A DNA stretch of 7,127 bases, from the NCBI GenBank assembly GCA_029262915.1, contig JAJCYN010000068.1, positions 1-7,127 of the forward strand, given 5' to 3'. The position numbers and the translations under genes were made by a program. This stretch comes from Flavobacteriales bacterium (GTDB lineage Bacteria > Bacteroidota > Bacteroidia > Flavobacteriales_E > Vicingaceae). This document shows, piece after piece, positions 1 to 6,335 of the stretch. The notes under the pieces are model-generated. The model worked only from the letters and a program-made list of their open reading frames with translations. It was not told where the DNA came from and ran no database searches. How positions within the stretch are numbered: position 1 is the stretch's first letter; each line of letters begins with the position of its first letter.

Positions 1-564
1 GGTTAAATAACAAGTAATAGTTGCAGGTTTGACTATTGCTGGCACTCCAGCCATAAAGTTCACAGCAATCTTTTCTAGCATTCCCCAAACAGGAAAGTTA
101 AATGCATTGATATGAATGGCAACACCTTGTTTAGGGACCATAATATGATGTCCGATAAATGTTCCTTCTTTAGAGAGAGGTGCCATATCTCCATCAACGT
201 AAAAAGGTTGATCACCGAACTGTCTCCTTAAGCTCGCATTAGCAAAAATATTACCAATACCTCCTTCAATATCAATCCAACTATCAACTCTTGTTGCACC
301 TGTTTGAGCACTTACAGCATAAAACTTCTTTTTGATGCTAATTAAATGCAAAGCCAATGCTTTTAGCATTAACCCTCTTTCTTGAAAAGTCATTTTTGCT
401 AAAGTAGGACCACCAACTTTACGTGCATAATCCATCATTGCAGCAAAGTCTAACCCTTTACTTGATGCAGTTGCTAATTGTTCCCCAGTTATAGCGTTAA
501 ATAAAGGCTTTCCGTCTCCATCTCCTTCTATCCATTTGCCTTGAGCGTAATTTTTAGTCTTCAT
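1..564 (-). CDS. paaZ: PaaZ-type aldehyde dehydrogenase, N-terminal part (runs off the left edge)
   Basis: This is the first 188 residues of an aldehyde dehydrogenase-fold protein, starting at the ATG at 564; the rest lies beyond the window. The segment around residues 151-165, with INAFNFPVWGMLEK, followed by AGVPAIVKPAT (172-182), is the PaaZ/BoxD-type version of the ALDH cofactor-binding core; K179 sits where the NAD(P)-binding lysine is expected. In this family PaaZ oxidises the semialdehyde formed after ring opening in the phenylacetyl-CoA pathway, and full-length forms add a C-terminal MaoC-like hydratase that opens oxepin-CoA. The catalytic Cys and Glu and any MaoC domain are out of view, so I cannot tell a bifunctional PaaZ from a dehydrogenase-only relative. 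No signal peptide is seen; the protein should be cytoplasmic. It lies 66 bp downstream of cdaA on the same strand, and nothing else in the window belongs to aromatic degradation. Confidence 0.85.
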   Translation of the reverse strand, partial: MKTKNYAQGKWIEGDGDGKPLFNAITGEQLATASSKGLDFAAMMDYARKVGGPTLAKMTFQERGLMLKALALHLISIKKKFYAVSAQTGATRVDSWIDIEGGIGNIFANASLRRQFGDQPFYVDGDMAPLSKEGTFIGHHIMVPKQGVAIHINAFNFPVWGMLEKIAVNFMAGVPAIVKPATITCYLT

Positions 565-584
565 ATTATTTATTTATAAGGCTT

Positions 585-615
585 CTAAATTAGGTGTTTA
601 TCATTAATTAAACAA
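585..615 (-). promoter_or_regulatory. Possible Bacteroidota-type promoter for the paaZ-like gene
   Basis: Read on the minus strand, TTG at 615-613 is followed after 20 bases by TAATTTAG at 592-585, one mismatch from the Bacteroidota -7 element TAnnTTTG at the spacing usually seen for the -33/-7 pair. The box ends 20 bases before the ATG at 564, implying a very short leader. The 66-bp gap after cdaA would fit a separate promoter, but the region is so AT-rich that chance matches are likely, and read-through from cdaA is equally possible. Confidence 0.28.
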
Positions 616-630
616 TAGAAAAAATCGTAG

Positions 631-1422
631 TTAATTAACTTCTAACATTATAAGATCTCTAAGTTCTTCAATAGATATATTGTAGTTAATTTTTCCTTCT
701 TTTACTAAAGAGATCTTCCCATTTTCTTCAGAAATAATAATGGCAATAGAGCGAGAAGCTTCTGTAATTCCAGCAGCAGCACGATGTCTTAATCCGAAAT
801 GAGCAGGAAACTCCTGATTTTCGGAAACGGGTAATATGCAACGAGCAGCGACAATAGTATTGTTTTCTATTATAACTCCACCATCATGTAGGGGGCTATT
901 TTTAAAGAAAATAGATTCTAAAATAGCTGAAGATAAAGAGGCGTTAATGTTTTCTCCAGTATTGGAGTAGTACTTTAATTCAGATTTTAAATCCAGGATA
1001 ATTAAAGCACCTGCTTTGGAATTTGCTAAATTTTTAGCTGCAATAATAATCTGGTTAACATTCAGTTGCTCTTTCCCATTTTCATTTGGACTTAGCATTT
1101 TCAAAAACTTACTTCTCCTTTTCCCAGAAAAGAAGCTATTATTACCTATCAATAATAAAAACCGCCTTATTTCTTGTTGAAAAACAATAATGAGTGCTAA
1201 AACTCCAACACCAATAAATTGACCTAAAATTTCGCTGAGTAGCTCCATCTGTAGTGCTTCTACAATTTTCCAAAATAAATAAATGGCTAATATTCCAAGA
1301 AAAATACGAATGGCAACGGTTCCTTTTACCAATTTATACAGTTGGAACATAATGATGGCAACTAATAAAATATCGATTACATCTAACCATCTAAATGTTA
1401 TAAAAAGGAGTGAATTAAGCAT
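631..1422 (-). CDS. cdaA: Membrane diadenylate cyclase, CdaA/DacA type (TIGR00159 family)
   Basis: This 263-aa protein should condense two ATP into cyclic di-AMP, the second messenger that controls potassium and osmotic balance and wall homeostasis in many bacteria. Three hydrophobic segments near residues 4-27, 38-57 and 66-82 anchor it in the inner membrane. The cytoplasmic DisA_N domain follows, from about residue 100 to 250, with PLHDGGVII (177-185) and the nucleotide-binding RHRAA (212-216). The usual DGA signature reads DGG here. I chose the ATG at 1422: the longer frame from the ATG at 1491 adds 23 residues (with YYKTPKNN) that do not look like a CdaA N-terminus and would overlap the upstream gene by 50 bp. 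From 1422 the protein begins MLNSLLFITFRWLDVIDIL, which fits the family and its usual length. The helical-protein gene ends 19 bp upstream, so the two are probably co-transcribed. I see no cdaR/ybbR, glmM or folP neighbour in the window. Confidence 0.93.
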   Translation of the reverse strand: MLNSLLFITFRWLDVIDILLVAIIMFQLYKLVKGTVAIRIFLGILAIYLFWKIVEALQMELLSEILGQFIGVGVLALIIVFQQEIRRFLLLIGNNSFFSGKRRSKFLKMLSPNENGKEQLNVNQIIIAAKNLANSKAGALIILDLKSELKYYSNTGENINASLSSAILESIFFKNSPLHDGGVIIENNTIVAARCILPVSENQEFPAHFGLRHRAAAGITEASRSIAIIISEENGKISLVKEGKINYNISIEELRDLIMLEVN

Positions 1423-1441
1423 TATCCAAAAGTAGTTATTT

Positions 1442-2980
1442 TTAGGTGTTTTGTAATAATGCAGGATATCTATTTGAGTTGTTGGCGACATCCAACAACA
1501 CCGAATAATAATCCTGTTTAATCACTTTAGATTTTATCCAACTGTAAAAGGCTATTGCTTGAAGGTCTTCTTGTTCGTAAGGAGTACTACTCGTTATTTT
1601 GTCGCTTACTTCTTTTTTAAATTCATCAGTTTTAATAATTTCTGGAGAATTAATAAAGGTTTTTATAAGCTCTATAAAGACAAACGCACGCTTATATATT
1701 GGATGTTCGATTAGTGATGAAAAATTTCGTTCAAAGGACCTAATTCTGTTCAATACAATATCAATATTTCCTATTTCGTATTGAATAATAAGTTCAATTA
1801 AATTCATTTTTAATAACCATTCTTTTCCCATTTTTTTCTCTATCCAATTTATGGAATGCTCAATTTGTTGAATAACTTGATTGGCTTCTTTGTATCTGCT
1901 CTCATTAAAATAATAAACACATAGGTTTACTTGAATATTGAGTTGCTCGAAGACAGGCATTTTCTTTAGCTCCTTTTCGGAAATATTATTAAGCAGATTT
2001 ATGGCTGATGGATTGTTGCCGATAAAAGTTTGGTTGGCAGATTTTAATTGAATGTATTTAGGTAAAAATTGTTGGTAATAAAAGCGGTTATATTCTAGCA
2101 TACCTCTATGCATAAATTCTAAATAGAGGATAGACTCTTTAAATTTCATATTTCTATAAAGGACATGAGCTATCATATACAGAATCCTAATTTTATAGTA
2201 ATGGTTTCGTTTAGAAAAAGCTTTATTGGCAATTAATTCTTTATAGTTTTTTATAATATAAGGCTCAAACGAATAAAAATCTTTTCGAGAAAACATCACC
2301 TGGCGTGTTAAATCGAGTACTTTGTACAATGTTTCGAGACGCTTAAAAGCAACATTTTCTAGCTGATGTTCTTTAAGGATATTATTTATTACAATTTCTA
2401 AATTTTTTTGTTCTCCCTTAATTTTTATTTCATTGAGTTCTTTTTTGATGTAACTATAAGCAATATTGGTTTTTTCACCTTCTAGTACCAATATTTTATT
2501 GGTTTTCCATTTTTTGTATATGCTATCTATGGAAGGAGCTGAATCCGTATCAGCATATTCTATCTGAAGCTGATAAATGTTGTTAAGTTCTTCAAATTGT
2601 TCGTTTTCTGTTGCCAGTTTTTCGGCTTTTAACAAAAACCTCCAGGCCATTTCTGGACTCAATTTTTTAAATAAATATGATGATAAAGAGATTAAGCCCA
2701 AAATAGAAGATTTAGAAGTAGTATCTTCATCTAATTGTTTAAGCAGAATAAAGTCAGTAAGATGCTTTAAAAGTCTTTTTCTTAACGTATGATAAGCAAC
2801 TTTGTTTGGGTTTTTATATAATTTCTTTTGTATTTCTTTCGGATTGGTTTGAAGGTTAATCAATTCAAATAAGTCTAAGTCTTTTCGCTCTTTTTTACTC
2901 TTTTGGCGATTAATAAAGATGCGAAACTCTCGTTTATCATCTTCCGATAGGGTATTAATCAATTCTTGAATTTTATCCAT
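1442..2980 (-). CDS. All-helical (TPR-like) cytoplasmic protein of unknown function
   Basis: A 512-aa protein I do not recognise as a named family. It has no signal peptide or membrane segment, is rich in Lys, Glu, Asn, Ile and Leu, and appears almost wholly alpha-helical. The N-terminus (residues 1-35) is charged, with LSEDDKREFRIFINRQ, and is followed by a basic helix with YHTLRKRLLKHLTDFILLKQ (63-82). From about residue 110 onward there are repeated amphipathic helix pairs resembling degenerate tetratricopeptide repeats, for example near 265-297, 345-378 and 392-420, where Tyr/Ala/Leu pattern positions recur. Such solenoids usually bind other proteins or peptides; that is inference here. 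The ATG at 2980 is the first in frame and is preceded by a 145-bp divergent promoter region. The gene is directly upstream of cdaA with a 19-bp gap, so it may be expressed with the c-di-AMP cyclase. It could be a regulator or scaffold, but the sequence does not establish this. Confidence 0.85.
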   Translation of the reverse strand: MDKIQELINTLSEDDKREFRIFINRQKSKKERKDLDLFELINLQTNPKEIQKKLYKNPNKVAYHTLRKRLLKHLTDFILLKQLDEDTTSKSSILGLISLSSYLFKKLSPEMAWRFLLKAEKLATENEQFEELNNIYQLQIEYADTDSAPSIDSIYKKWKTNKILVLEGEKTNIAYSYIKKELNEIKIKGEQKNLEIVINNILKEHQLENVAFKRLETLYKVLDLTRQVMFSRKDFYSFEPYIIKNYKELIANKAFSKRNHYYKIRILYMIAHVLYRNMKFKESILYLEFMHRGMLEYNRFYYQQFLPKYIQLKSANQTFIGNNPSAINLLNNISEKELKKMPVFEQLNIQVNLCVYYFNESRYKEANQVIQQIEHSINWIEKKMGKEWLLKMNLIELIIQYEIGNIDIVLNRIRSFERNFSSLIEHPIYKRAFVFIELIKTFINSPEIIKTDEFKKEVSDKITSSTPYEQEDLQAIAFYSWIKSKVIKQDYYSVLLDVANNSNRYPALLQNT

Positions 2981-2984
2981 CTTA

Positions 2985-3066
2985 AAAGTCAGTAAAATAT
3001 TTTTTAAATCTACATTAAATAAAAGGAATTAACAAATATTAACAGAAGTTACAAAGTCAGTAAAAT
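2985..3066. repeat. Perfect 14-bp direct repeat in the divergent intergenic region
   Basis: AAAGTCAGTAAAAT occurs at 2985-2998 and again, identically and in the same orientation, at 3053-3066, 68 bp apart start to start. Both copies lie between the divergently transcribed helical-protein gene and the surface-repeat gene. One copy sits only 4 bp before the ATG at 2980 and the other overlaps the candidate -33 region for that gene. Paired sites like this can be regulator-binding sites, but the sequence is AT-rich and not palindromic, so a small local duplication is also possible. Confidence 0.6.
3033..3065 (-). promoter_or_regulatory. Weak promoter candidate for the helical-protein/cdaA transcript
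   Basis: On the minus strand TTTT at 3065-3062 is followed after 21 bases by AATATTTG at 3040-3033, one mismatch from the TAnnTTTG -7 element. The leader to the ATG at 2980 would be about 45 bases. The -33 part is poor (no G) and overlaps the upstream copy of the 14-bp direct repeat. This is a guess from pattern and position only. Confidence 0.22.
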
Positions 3067-3077
3067 TTAGTTTTAGG

Positions 3078-3109
3078 TTTTAAAAATATTGGAGTTTGGA
3101 ATAGTTTTG
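3078..3109 (+). promoter_or_regulatory. Candidate promoter for the envelope operon (TAnnTTTG -7 box)
   Basis: TAGTTTTG at 3102-3109 matches the Bacteroidota -7 consensus TAnnTTTG exactly and lies 16 bases before the ATG at 3126. A T-run at 3078-3081, 20 bases upstream, could act as a weak -33 element, although the expected TTG/TTTG is missing. The implied leader is very short, which is tolerable in this phylum where Shine-Dalgarno pairing is often absent. Confidence 0.4.
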
Positions 3110-3125
3110 ATCTAAAATTTAGAAG

Positions 3126-3800
3126 ATGAAACTGTTCACACTAAAAAACCTACTTATACTGCTTTTATTTATTGGGTGTAATTCAATTTATGGACAAACT
3201 TCTAAAGGTTTAACAGAAAAATATATTGTTAGGAATGGGATAGGGATAACCCCCTCTAATGCTGTTAAAATTAATGGTTTGGCTATAGGACCTACAAGTT
3301 CCATTTTAATGAATAAAAACCAAGCAGTTAATGGTGTTCTAATAAGTGTTATAGGAATAGGTCTTTTAAACCCTTTAGCTACTTTAATGAGAGATAGAGA
3401 ATTACAGCCTTATTTTGATTTCAAAAAAGACCCAATTAAACTGGATAGTTTATTTGTATTAAGGGAAAATGCAGATACCAACCTATTTAAATATTCCTAC
3501 AAAGGAGCTGTTGTCTCAGGAACCGGAGTGGTTACCGGAGTTGTTGATGGTTTAATAATAAGCTTATGGAGCTCTTTAGTGGAGGATATGAATGGAGTAT
3601 CTATAAACTTATTTTTAAATTGGAATGAGGACTTAAATGGTATAGGAGTAGGGATATTCAACAAAAGTTATTCTGTAAAAGGTGTTCAAATAGGATTGTT
3701 TAATAAAACAGTAAAGTTAAGAGGCATTCAAATAGGTCTTTGGAATAAAAGCCTTAAAAGAAGTTTACCATTTATCAACTGGAATTTAAAAAAAACATAA
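3126..3800 (+). CDS. Secreted surface-repeat protein, LA_2272-like
   Basis: A 224-aa exported protein. Residues 1-23 form a signal peptide with basic start, Leu/Ile core and a likely signal peptidase I site at YG|Q (23/24), the usual pattern in Bacteroidota. A Cys at 18 preceded by FIG makes a lipoprotein conceivable but the box is poor. The C-terminal third carries 14-residue repeats starting near residues 170, 184 and 198 (LNGIGVGIFN, VKGVQIGLFN, LRGIQIGLWN), preceded by looser copies at about 140 and 155 and possibly at 49 and 68; the chain ends with RSLPFINWN. This G-[VI]-x-[IV]-G-[LI]-[FW]-N pattern and ending resemble proteins annotated as LA_2272-type surface repeat proteins, which have no known function; alternating hydrophobic residues suggest stacked beta strands. 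It sits 25 bp upstream of the DUF2339 gene, so the two are probably in one operon. The family assignment is from memory of the repeat; cell-surface location is inferred. Confidence 0.82.
   Translation: MKLFTLKNLLILLLFIGCNSIYGQTSKGLTEKYIVRNGIGITPSNAVKINGLAIGPTSSILMNKNQAVNGVLISVIGIGLLNPLATLMRDRELQPYFDFKKDPIKLDSLFVLRENADTNLFKYSYKGAVVSGTGVVTGVVDGLIISLWSSLVEDMNGVSINLFLNWNEDLNGIGVGIFNKSYSVKGVQIGLFNKTVKLRGIQIGLWNKSLKRSLPFINWNLKKT
3588..3758 (+). repeat. Coding repeats: tandem 14-residue units in the surface protein
   Basis: Residues 155-211 of the surface-repeat protein break into four units, one of 15 residues and three of exactly 14, starting at 3588, 3633, 3675 and 3717. The conserved core of each is hydrophobic-[NKR]-G-[VI]-x-[IV]-x-[LI]-F/W-N. 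At DNA level the last two units still share stretches such as GG.[AG]TTCAAATAGG, pointing to duplication followed by divergence. Confidence 0.75.
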
Positions 3801-3825
3801 ATAATATAAACTAAAACTAATAACT

Positions 3826-6255
3826 ATGGAAGGCATAATCATATTACTATTACTTGCTATACTAGCGTTACCTGTCATTTTATTGATTTGGGTAAAAGTT
3901 TCAACAGGAGGATTAATTAGGGAAGTATTGAATAAAATCAACTCCCTCACTTTGAAAATTGATCAACTCGAAAAAAGAAAGGAAAAACCTAATAAAGTTG
4001 TTTTAAAAGAAGATGTAGTAACTTTTGATGAAAGCCTGATAGGCTTAACAGATCCATCTCCAATAGACAAAAAGGAAGAGAGAAAAGTAGTAACAAGAAA
4101 AGAGGTGAAAAAGTTTGAAGCTAGAAGTTTGAAGCCAAAAATTGGAAGCCAGAAGTTGAAAGATGGGAAAAAAAGTATTCAGTCTTTAGTGAGCAAAACA
4201 ACTAAAAAAACAGTTCAGAAAGCTGCTTACGTAATCCCTAAAAAGAAGAATAGAGATATAGAAAAGTTTATTGGTGAAAACCTAATTAACAAAATTGGTA
4301 TTGGAATTTTGGTGCTGGGTATTGCTTATTTTGTACGATATGCTATTGATAAGGAGTGGATAAGTGAAATAGGTAGAGTAGCGATAGGAATTTTAAGTGG
4401 TGGAATACTAACCCTATTTGCTCACAGAATGAGAAAAACATTTACAGCGTTTAGTTCAGTGCTAGTTGGTGGAGCAATGGCAATATTTTATTATACGATT
4501 TCCATCGGATTTCACGAATATGAGTTGTTTAGTCAACCTGTAGCATTTTTTTTAATGGTTTTAATAACAGCATTTTCAGTTTTACTATCTATAAGTTACG
4601 ACAGAAAAGAGTTAGCCATTTTAGGATTGATTGGTGCATTTTCTACGCCTTTAATGGTAAGTAATGGAAGTGGAAATTACCAAGTGCTTTTTAGCTACTT
4701 GGTTATAGTAAATGTTGGAATGTTGGTATTAGCGTATTTTAAAAAATGGAATGTAGTAAACATCTTATCCTTTGCATTTACGGTAATCTTGTATAGCGGC
4801 TGGTTTGCTTCAAAAGTGGTAGATGTAGTTAATCCACCCTATAAAGGAGCAATGATTTTTGCTGGAATATTTTACATTATTTTCTTCTTTATGCACATAG
4901 TAAATAATGTTAAAGAAAAACGAAAATTTAAAGGGTATGAGTTTGGGTTAATGTTAACTACTACCGCTTTATTTTATGCAGCCGGAATGTCAATTCTTTA
5001 TTTATCTGGGCATAAGCAGTTTCAAGGATTGTTTACCATTGGTTTAGGTGTATTTAATTTACTGTTTGCATTTCCGTTGTTTAAACGCCAAAATGTAGAT
5101 AAATCGCTCATATTCCTTTTAATAGGAATGGTGTTAACCTTTGTAAGTTTGGCTGCTCCTGTACAATTATCAGGTAATTACATTACATTATTCTGGGCTA
5201 CAGAAATGGTGTTGCTACTATGGTTAGGGCAAAAATCTAACATTAAGTTTATGAAATTTAGCTCATTAATAATATTGAGCTTAATGGTAGTTAGCTTATT
5301 AATGGATTGGCAACAAATCTATTTCGATTATGGGACTTCATCATTATCGATAATTACTAATAAAGGATTTATTACTACTGTATTTAGTATTCTGGGATTG
5401 GTGGCTTACGGGTTCATTCTAAAAAATGAAACAGAAAAATTTCTACTACCAAAATTAAGTGTCCAGTTTGTTAAAAATACGGCTTCAATTATTGTGGCAT
5501 CATTAATTTATTTAATAGGAATTATAGAAATAGGATTTCAGATTAATGATCGTTTAAATTATGATGCCCTTGCAACAATAAGCATTATGGGATATACCTA
5601 CTTATTTTTATTAGGATTATGGACATATGCTAAAAAAACGAGCAATGAACTCTTAGAAAAAGGTATTTCTTTGGCAGCCTTAACTGTATTGTTTACCTAT
5701 CCATTACTAAATGGTTTAGAAGGAGTAATAAGAGATGATTATTTAGCTGGAGAAGTGTCATTTTTGAATTTCTTAGTACAGTATGTGAATCTTACTTTAA
5801 TTACGCTAATTGGAATTCGATTATTTAAAAATGTGAGAAAAAGCTATGGATTAAGAACAGATATTGGTAAAATAGCTGTTTGGGGTCTATCTATACTCGG
5901 GTTAGTTGTAGCAAGTATTCAACTAAATCATCAGACCTTATTGTTATTTTTTGATCAATTTCAAGAAAATGCTCATTTTATTAATAAACAAACGGTAAAA
6001 ATTGGTTATCCAATAATATGGGGAATTGTTTCATTTATGATGATGTTAATTGGTATGAAATACAAATACAGAACCCTTAGAATTATTTCACTAACGACTT
6101 TTAGTGTGATATTACTTAAACTATTCTTGTTTGATATTAAAGGAGCATCAGAAGCTGGAAAAATAGTAGCATTTATATTGCTGGGAGTACTGTTGTTGGT
6201 GATTTCATTTATGTATCAAAAATTAAAGAATTTATTGTTGGATAATAAGGAGTAA
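3826..6255 (+). CDS. DUF2339 family polytopic membrane protein
   Basis: An 809-aa protein with one N-terminal membrane helix (residues 3-24), a short coiled-coil-like stretch (about 30-52), a highly basic, probably disordered linker (50-145), then a membrane domain with roughly 20 or more hydrophobic helices from 151 to 797. The domain opens with FIGENLINKIGIGILVLGI (148-166) and contains YDRKELAILGLIGAFSTPLM (258-277), both typical of DUF2339 (PF10101). It closes with the family's C-terminal pattern near 745-797: LRIISL, LLKLFLFD, GKIVAFILLGVLLL. The biochemical role of DUF2339 proteins is not known to me; the architecture suggests an inner-membrane transporter-like or scaffold protein. The ATG at 3826 follows an A-rich leader with no Shine-Dalgarno, 25 bp after the surface-repeat gene. 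The DUF3999-like gene follows after 80 bp, matching the pairing seen in other phyla. The linker contains a 7-bp DNA tandem repeat, described separately. Confidence 0.93.
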   Translation: MEGIIILLLLAILALPVILLIWVKVSTGGLIREVLNKINSLTLKIDQLEKRKEKPNKVVLKEDVVTFDESLIGLTDPSPIDKKEERKVVTRKEVKKFEARSLKPKIGSQKLKDGKKSIQSLVSKTTKKTVQKAAYVIPKKKNRDIEKFIGENLINKIGIGILVLGIAYFVRYAIDKEWISEIGRVAIGILSGGILTLFAHRMRKTFTAFSSVLVGGAMAIFYYTISIGFHEYELFSQPVAFFLMVLITAFSVLLSISYDRKELAILGLIGAFSTPLMVSNGSGNYQVLFSYLVIVNVGMLVLAYFKKWNVVNILSFAFTVILYSGWFASKVVDVVNPPYKGAMIFAGIFYIIFFFMHIVNNVKEKRKFKGYEFGLMLTTTALFYAAGMSILYLSGHKQFQGLFTIGLGVFNLLFAFPLFKRQNVDKSLIFLLIGMVLTFVSLAAPVQLSGNYITLFWATEMVLLLWLGQKSNIKFMKFSSLIILSLMVVSLLMDWQQIYFDYGTSSLSIITNKGFITTVFSILGLVAYGFILKNETEKFLLPKLSVQFVKNTASIIVASLIYLIGIIEIGFQINDRLNYDALATISIMGYTYLFLLGLWTYAKKTSNELLEKGISLAALTVLFTYPLLNGLEGVIRDDYLAGEVSFLNFLVQYVNLTLITLIGIRLFKNVRKSYGLRTDIGKIAVWGLSILGLVVASIQLNHQTLLLFFDQFQENAHFINKQTVKIGYPIIWGIVSFMMMLIGMKYKYRTLRIISLTTFSVILLKLFLFDIKGASEAGKIVAFILLGVLLLVISFMYQKLKNLLLDNKE
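4110..4165 (+). repeat. Degenerate heptanucleotide tandem repeat inside the DUF2339 gene
   Basis: About eight consecutive 7-bp units can be laid out here, with the best ones reading GAAGCTA (4117), GAAGTTT (4124), GAAGCCA (4131 and 4145) and GAAGTTG (4152); the edge units and the one at 4138 are decayed. The consensus is GAAGYYD. Three units make 21 bp, so the peptide has a 7-residue period over residues 96-114 (KFEARSL, KPKIGSQ, KLKDGKK). This resembles the KLEVRSQ/KLEAGS-type repeats that appear as spurious or low-complexity ORFs in many Bacteroidota genomes, here fixed in a disordered basic linker. Confidence 0.75.
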
Positions 6256-6268
6256 ACGCTAGAATGGG

Positions 6269-6306
6269 TTAATGAGTGAATGAAAATTATGGCATTCACT
6301 CATTAA
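6269..6306. repeat. Perfect inverted repeat, 14-bp arms (possible terminator or mRNA hairpin)
   Basis: TTAATGAGTGAATG at 6269-6282 is the exact reverse complement of 6293-6306, with a 10-base loop between. It starts 13 bp after the stop codon of the DUF2339 gene and ends 29 bp before the DUF3999-like start. No U-tract follows immediately, although a run of five T occurs at 6319-6323, so a classic intrinsic terminator is not clear. A near-copy of part of the right arm, ATTCATTCATT at 6310-6320, follows and could compete for pairing. It may attenuate read-through, protect the upstream mRNA end, or be a dispersed repeat. Confidence 0.7.
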
Positions 6307-6335
6307 ATTATTCATTCATTTTTAAATTAAAAACT

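Noticed and set aside
565..630. AT-rich inverted motifs (TTAATTAA, ATTAAT) between cdaA and the paaZ-like gene
   Set aside because: They are very short, lack GC in the stem and have no matching T-run; no terminator can be supported.
1..1422. Functional link between the PaaZ-like enzyme and c-di-AMP synthesis
   Set aside because: Only adjacency supports it; the 66-bp gap and unrelated pathways make chance neighbourhood more likely.
1599..1784. 61-codon plus-strand open frame
   Set aside because: It is antisense inside the helical-protein gene, has no recognisable domain, and the minus-strand frame is long and coherent across it.
2577..2792. 71-codon plus-strand open frame rich in Ser, Phe and Leu
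   Set aside because: It lies antisense within the same helical-protein gene; Ser/Phe/Leu-rich composition is expected when Lys/Glu-rich helical coding sequence is read backwards.
3165..3182. Lipobox-like sequence (FIGC) in the surface-repeat protein signal
   Set aside because: Phe at the -3 position is unusual for a lipobox, and a good signal peptidase I site (YG|Q) follows a few residues later, so I did not call it a lipoprotein.
3801..3825. Possible internal promoter before the DUF2339 gene
   Set aside because: The 25-bp gap has no TAnnTTTG element; it is better read as an A-rich translation leader within an operon.
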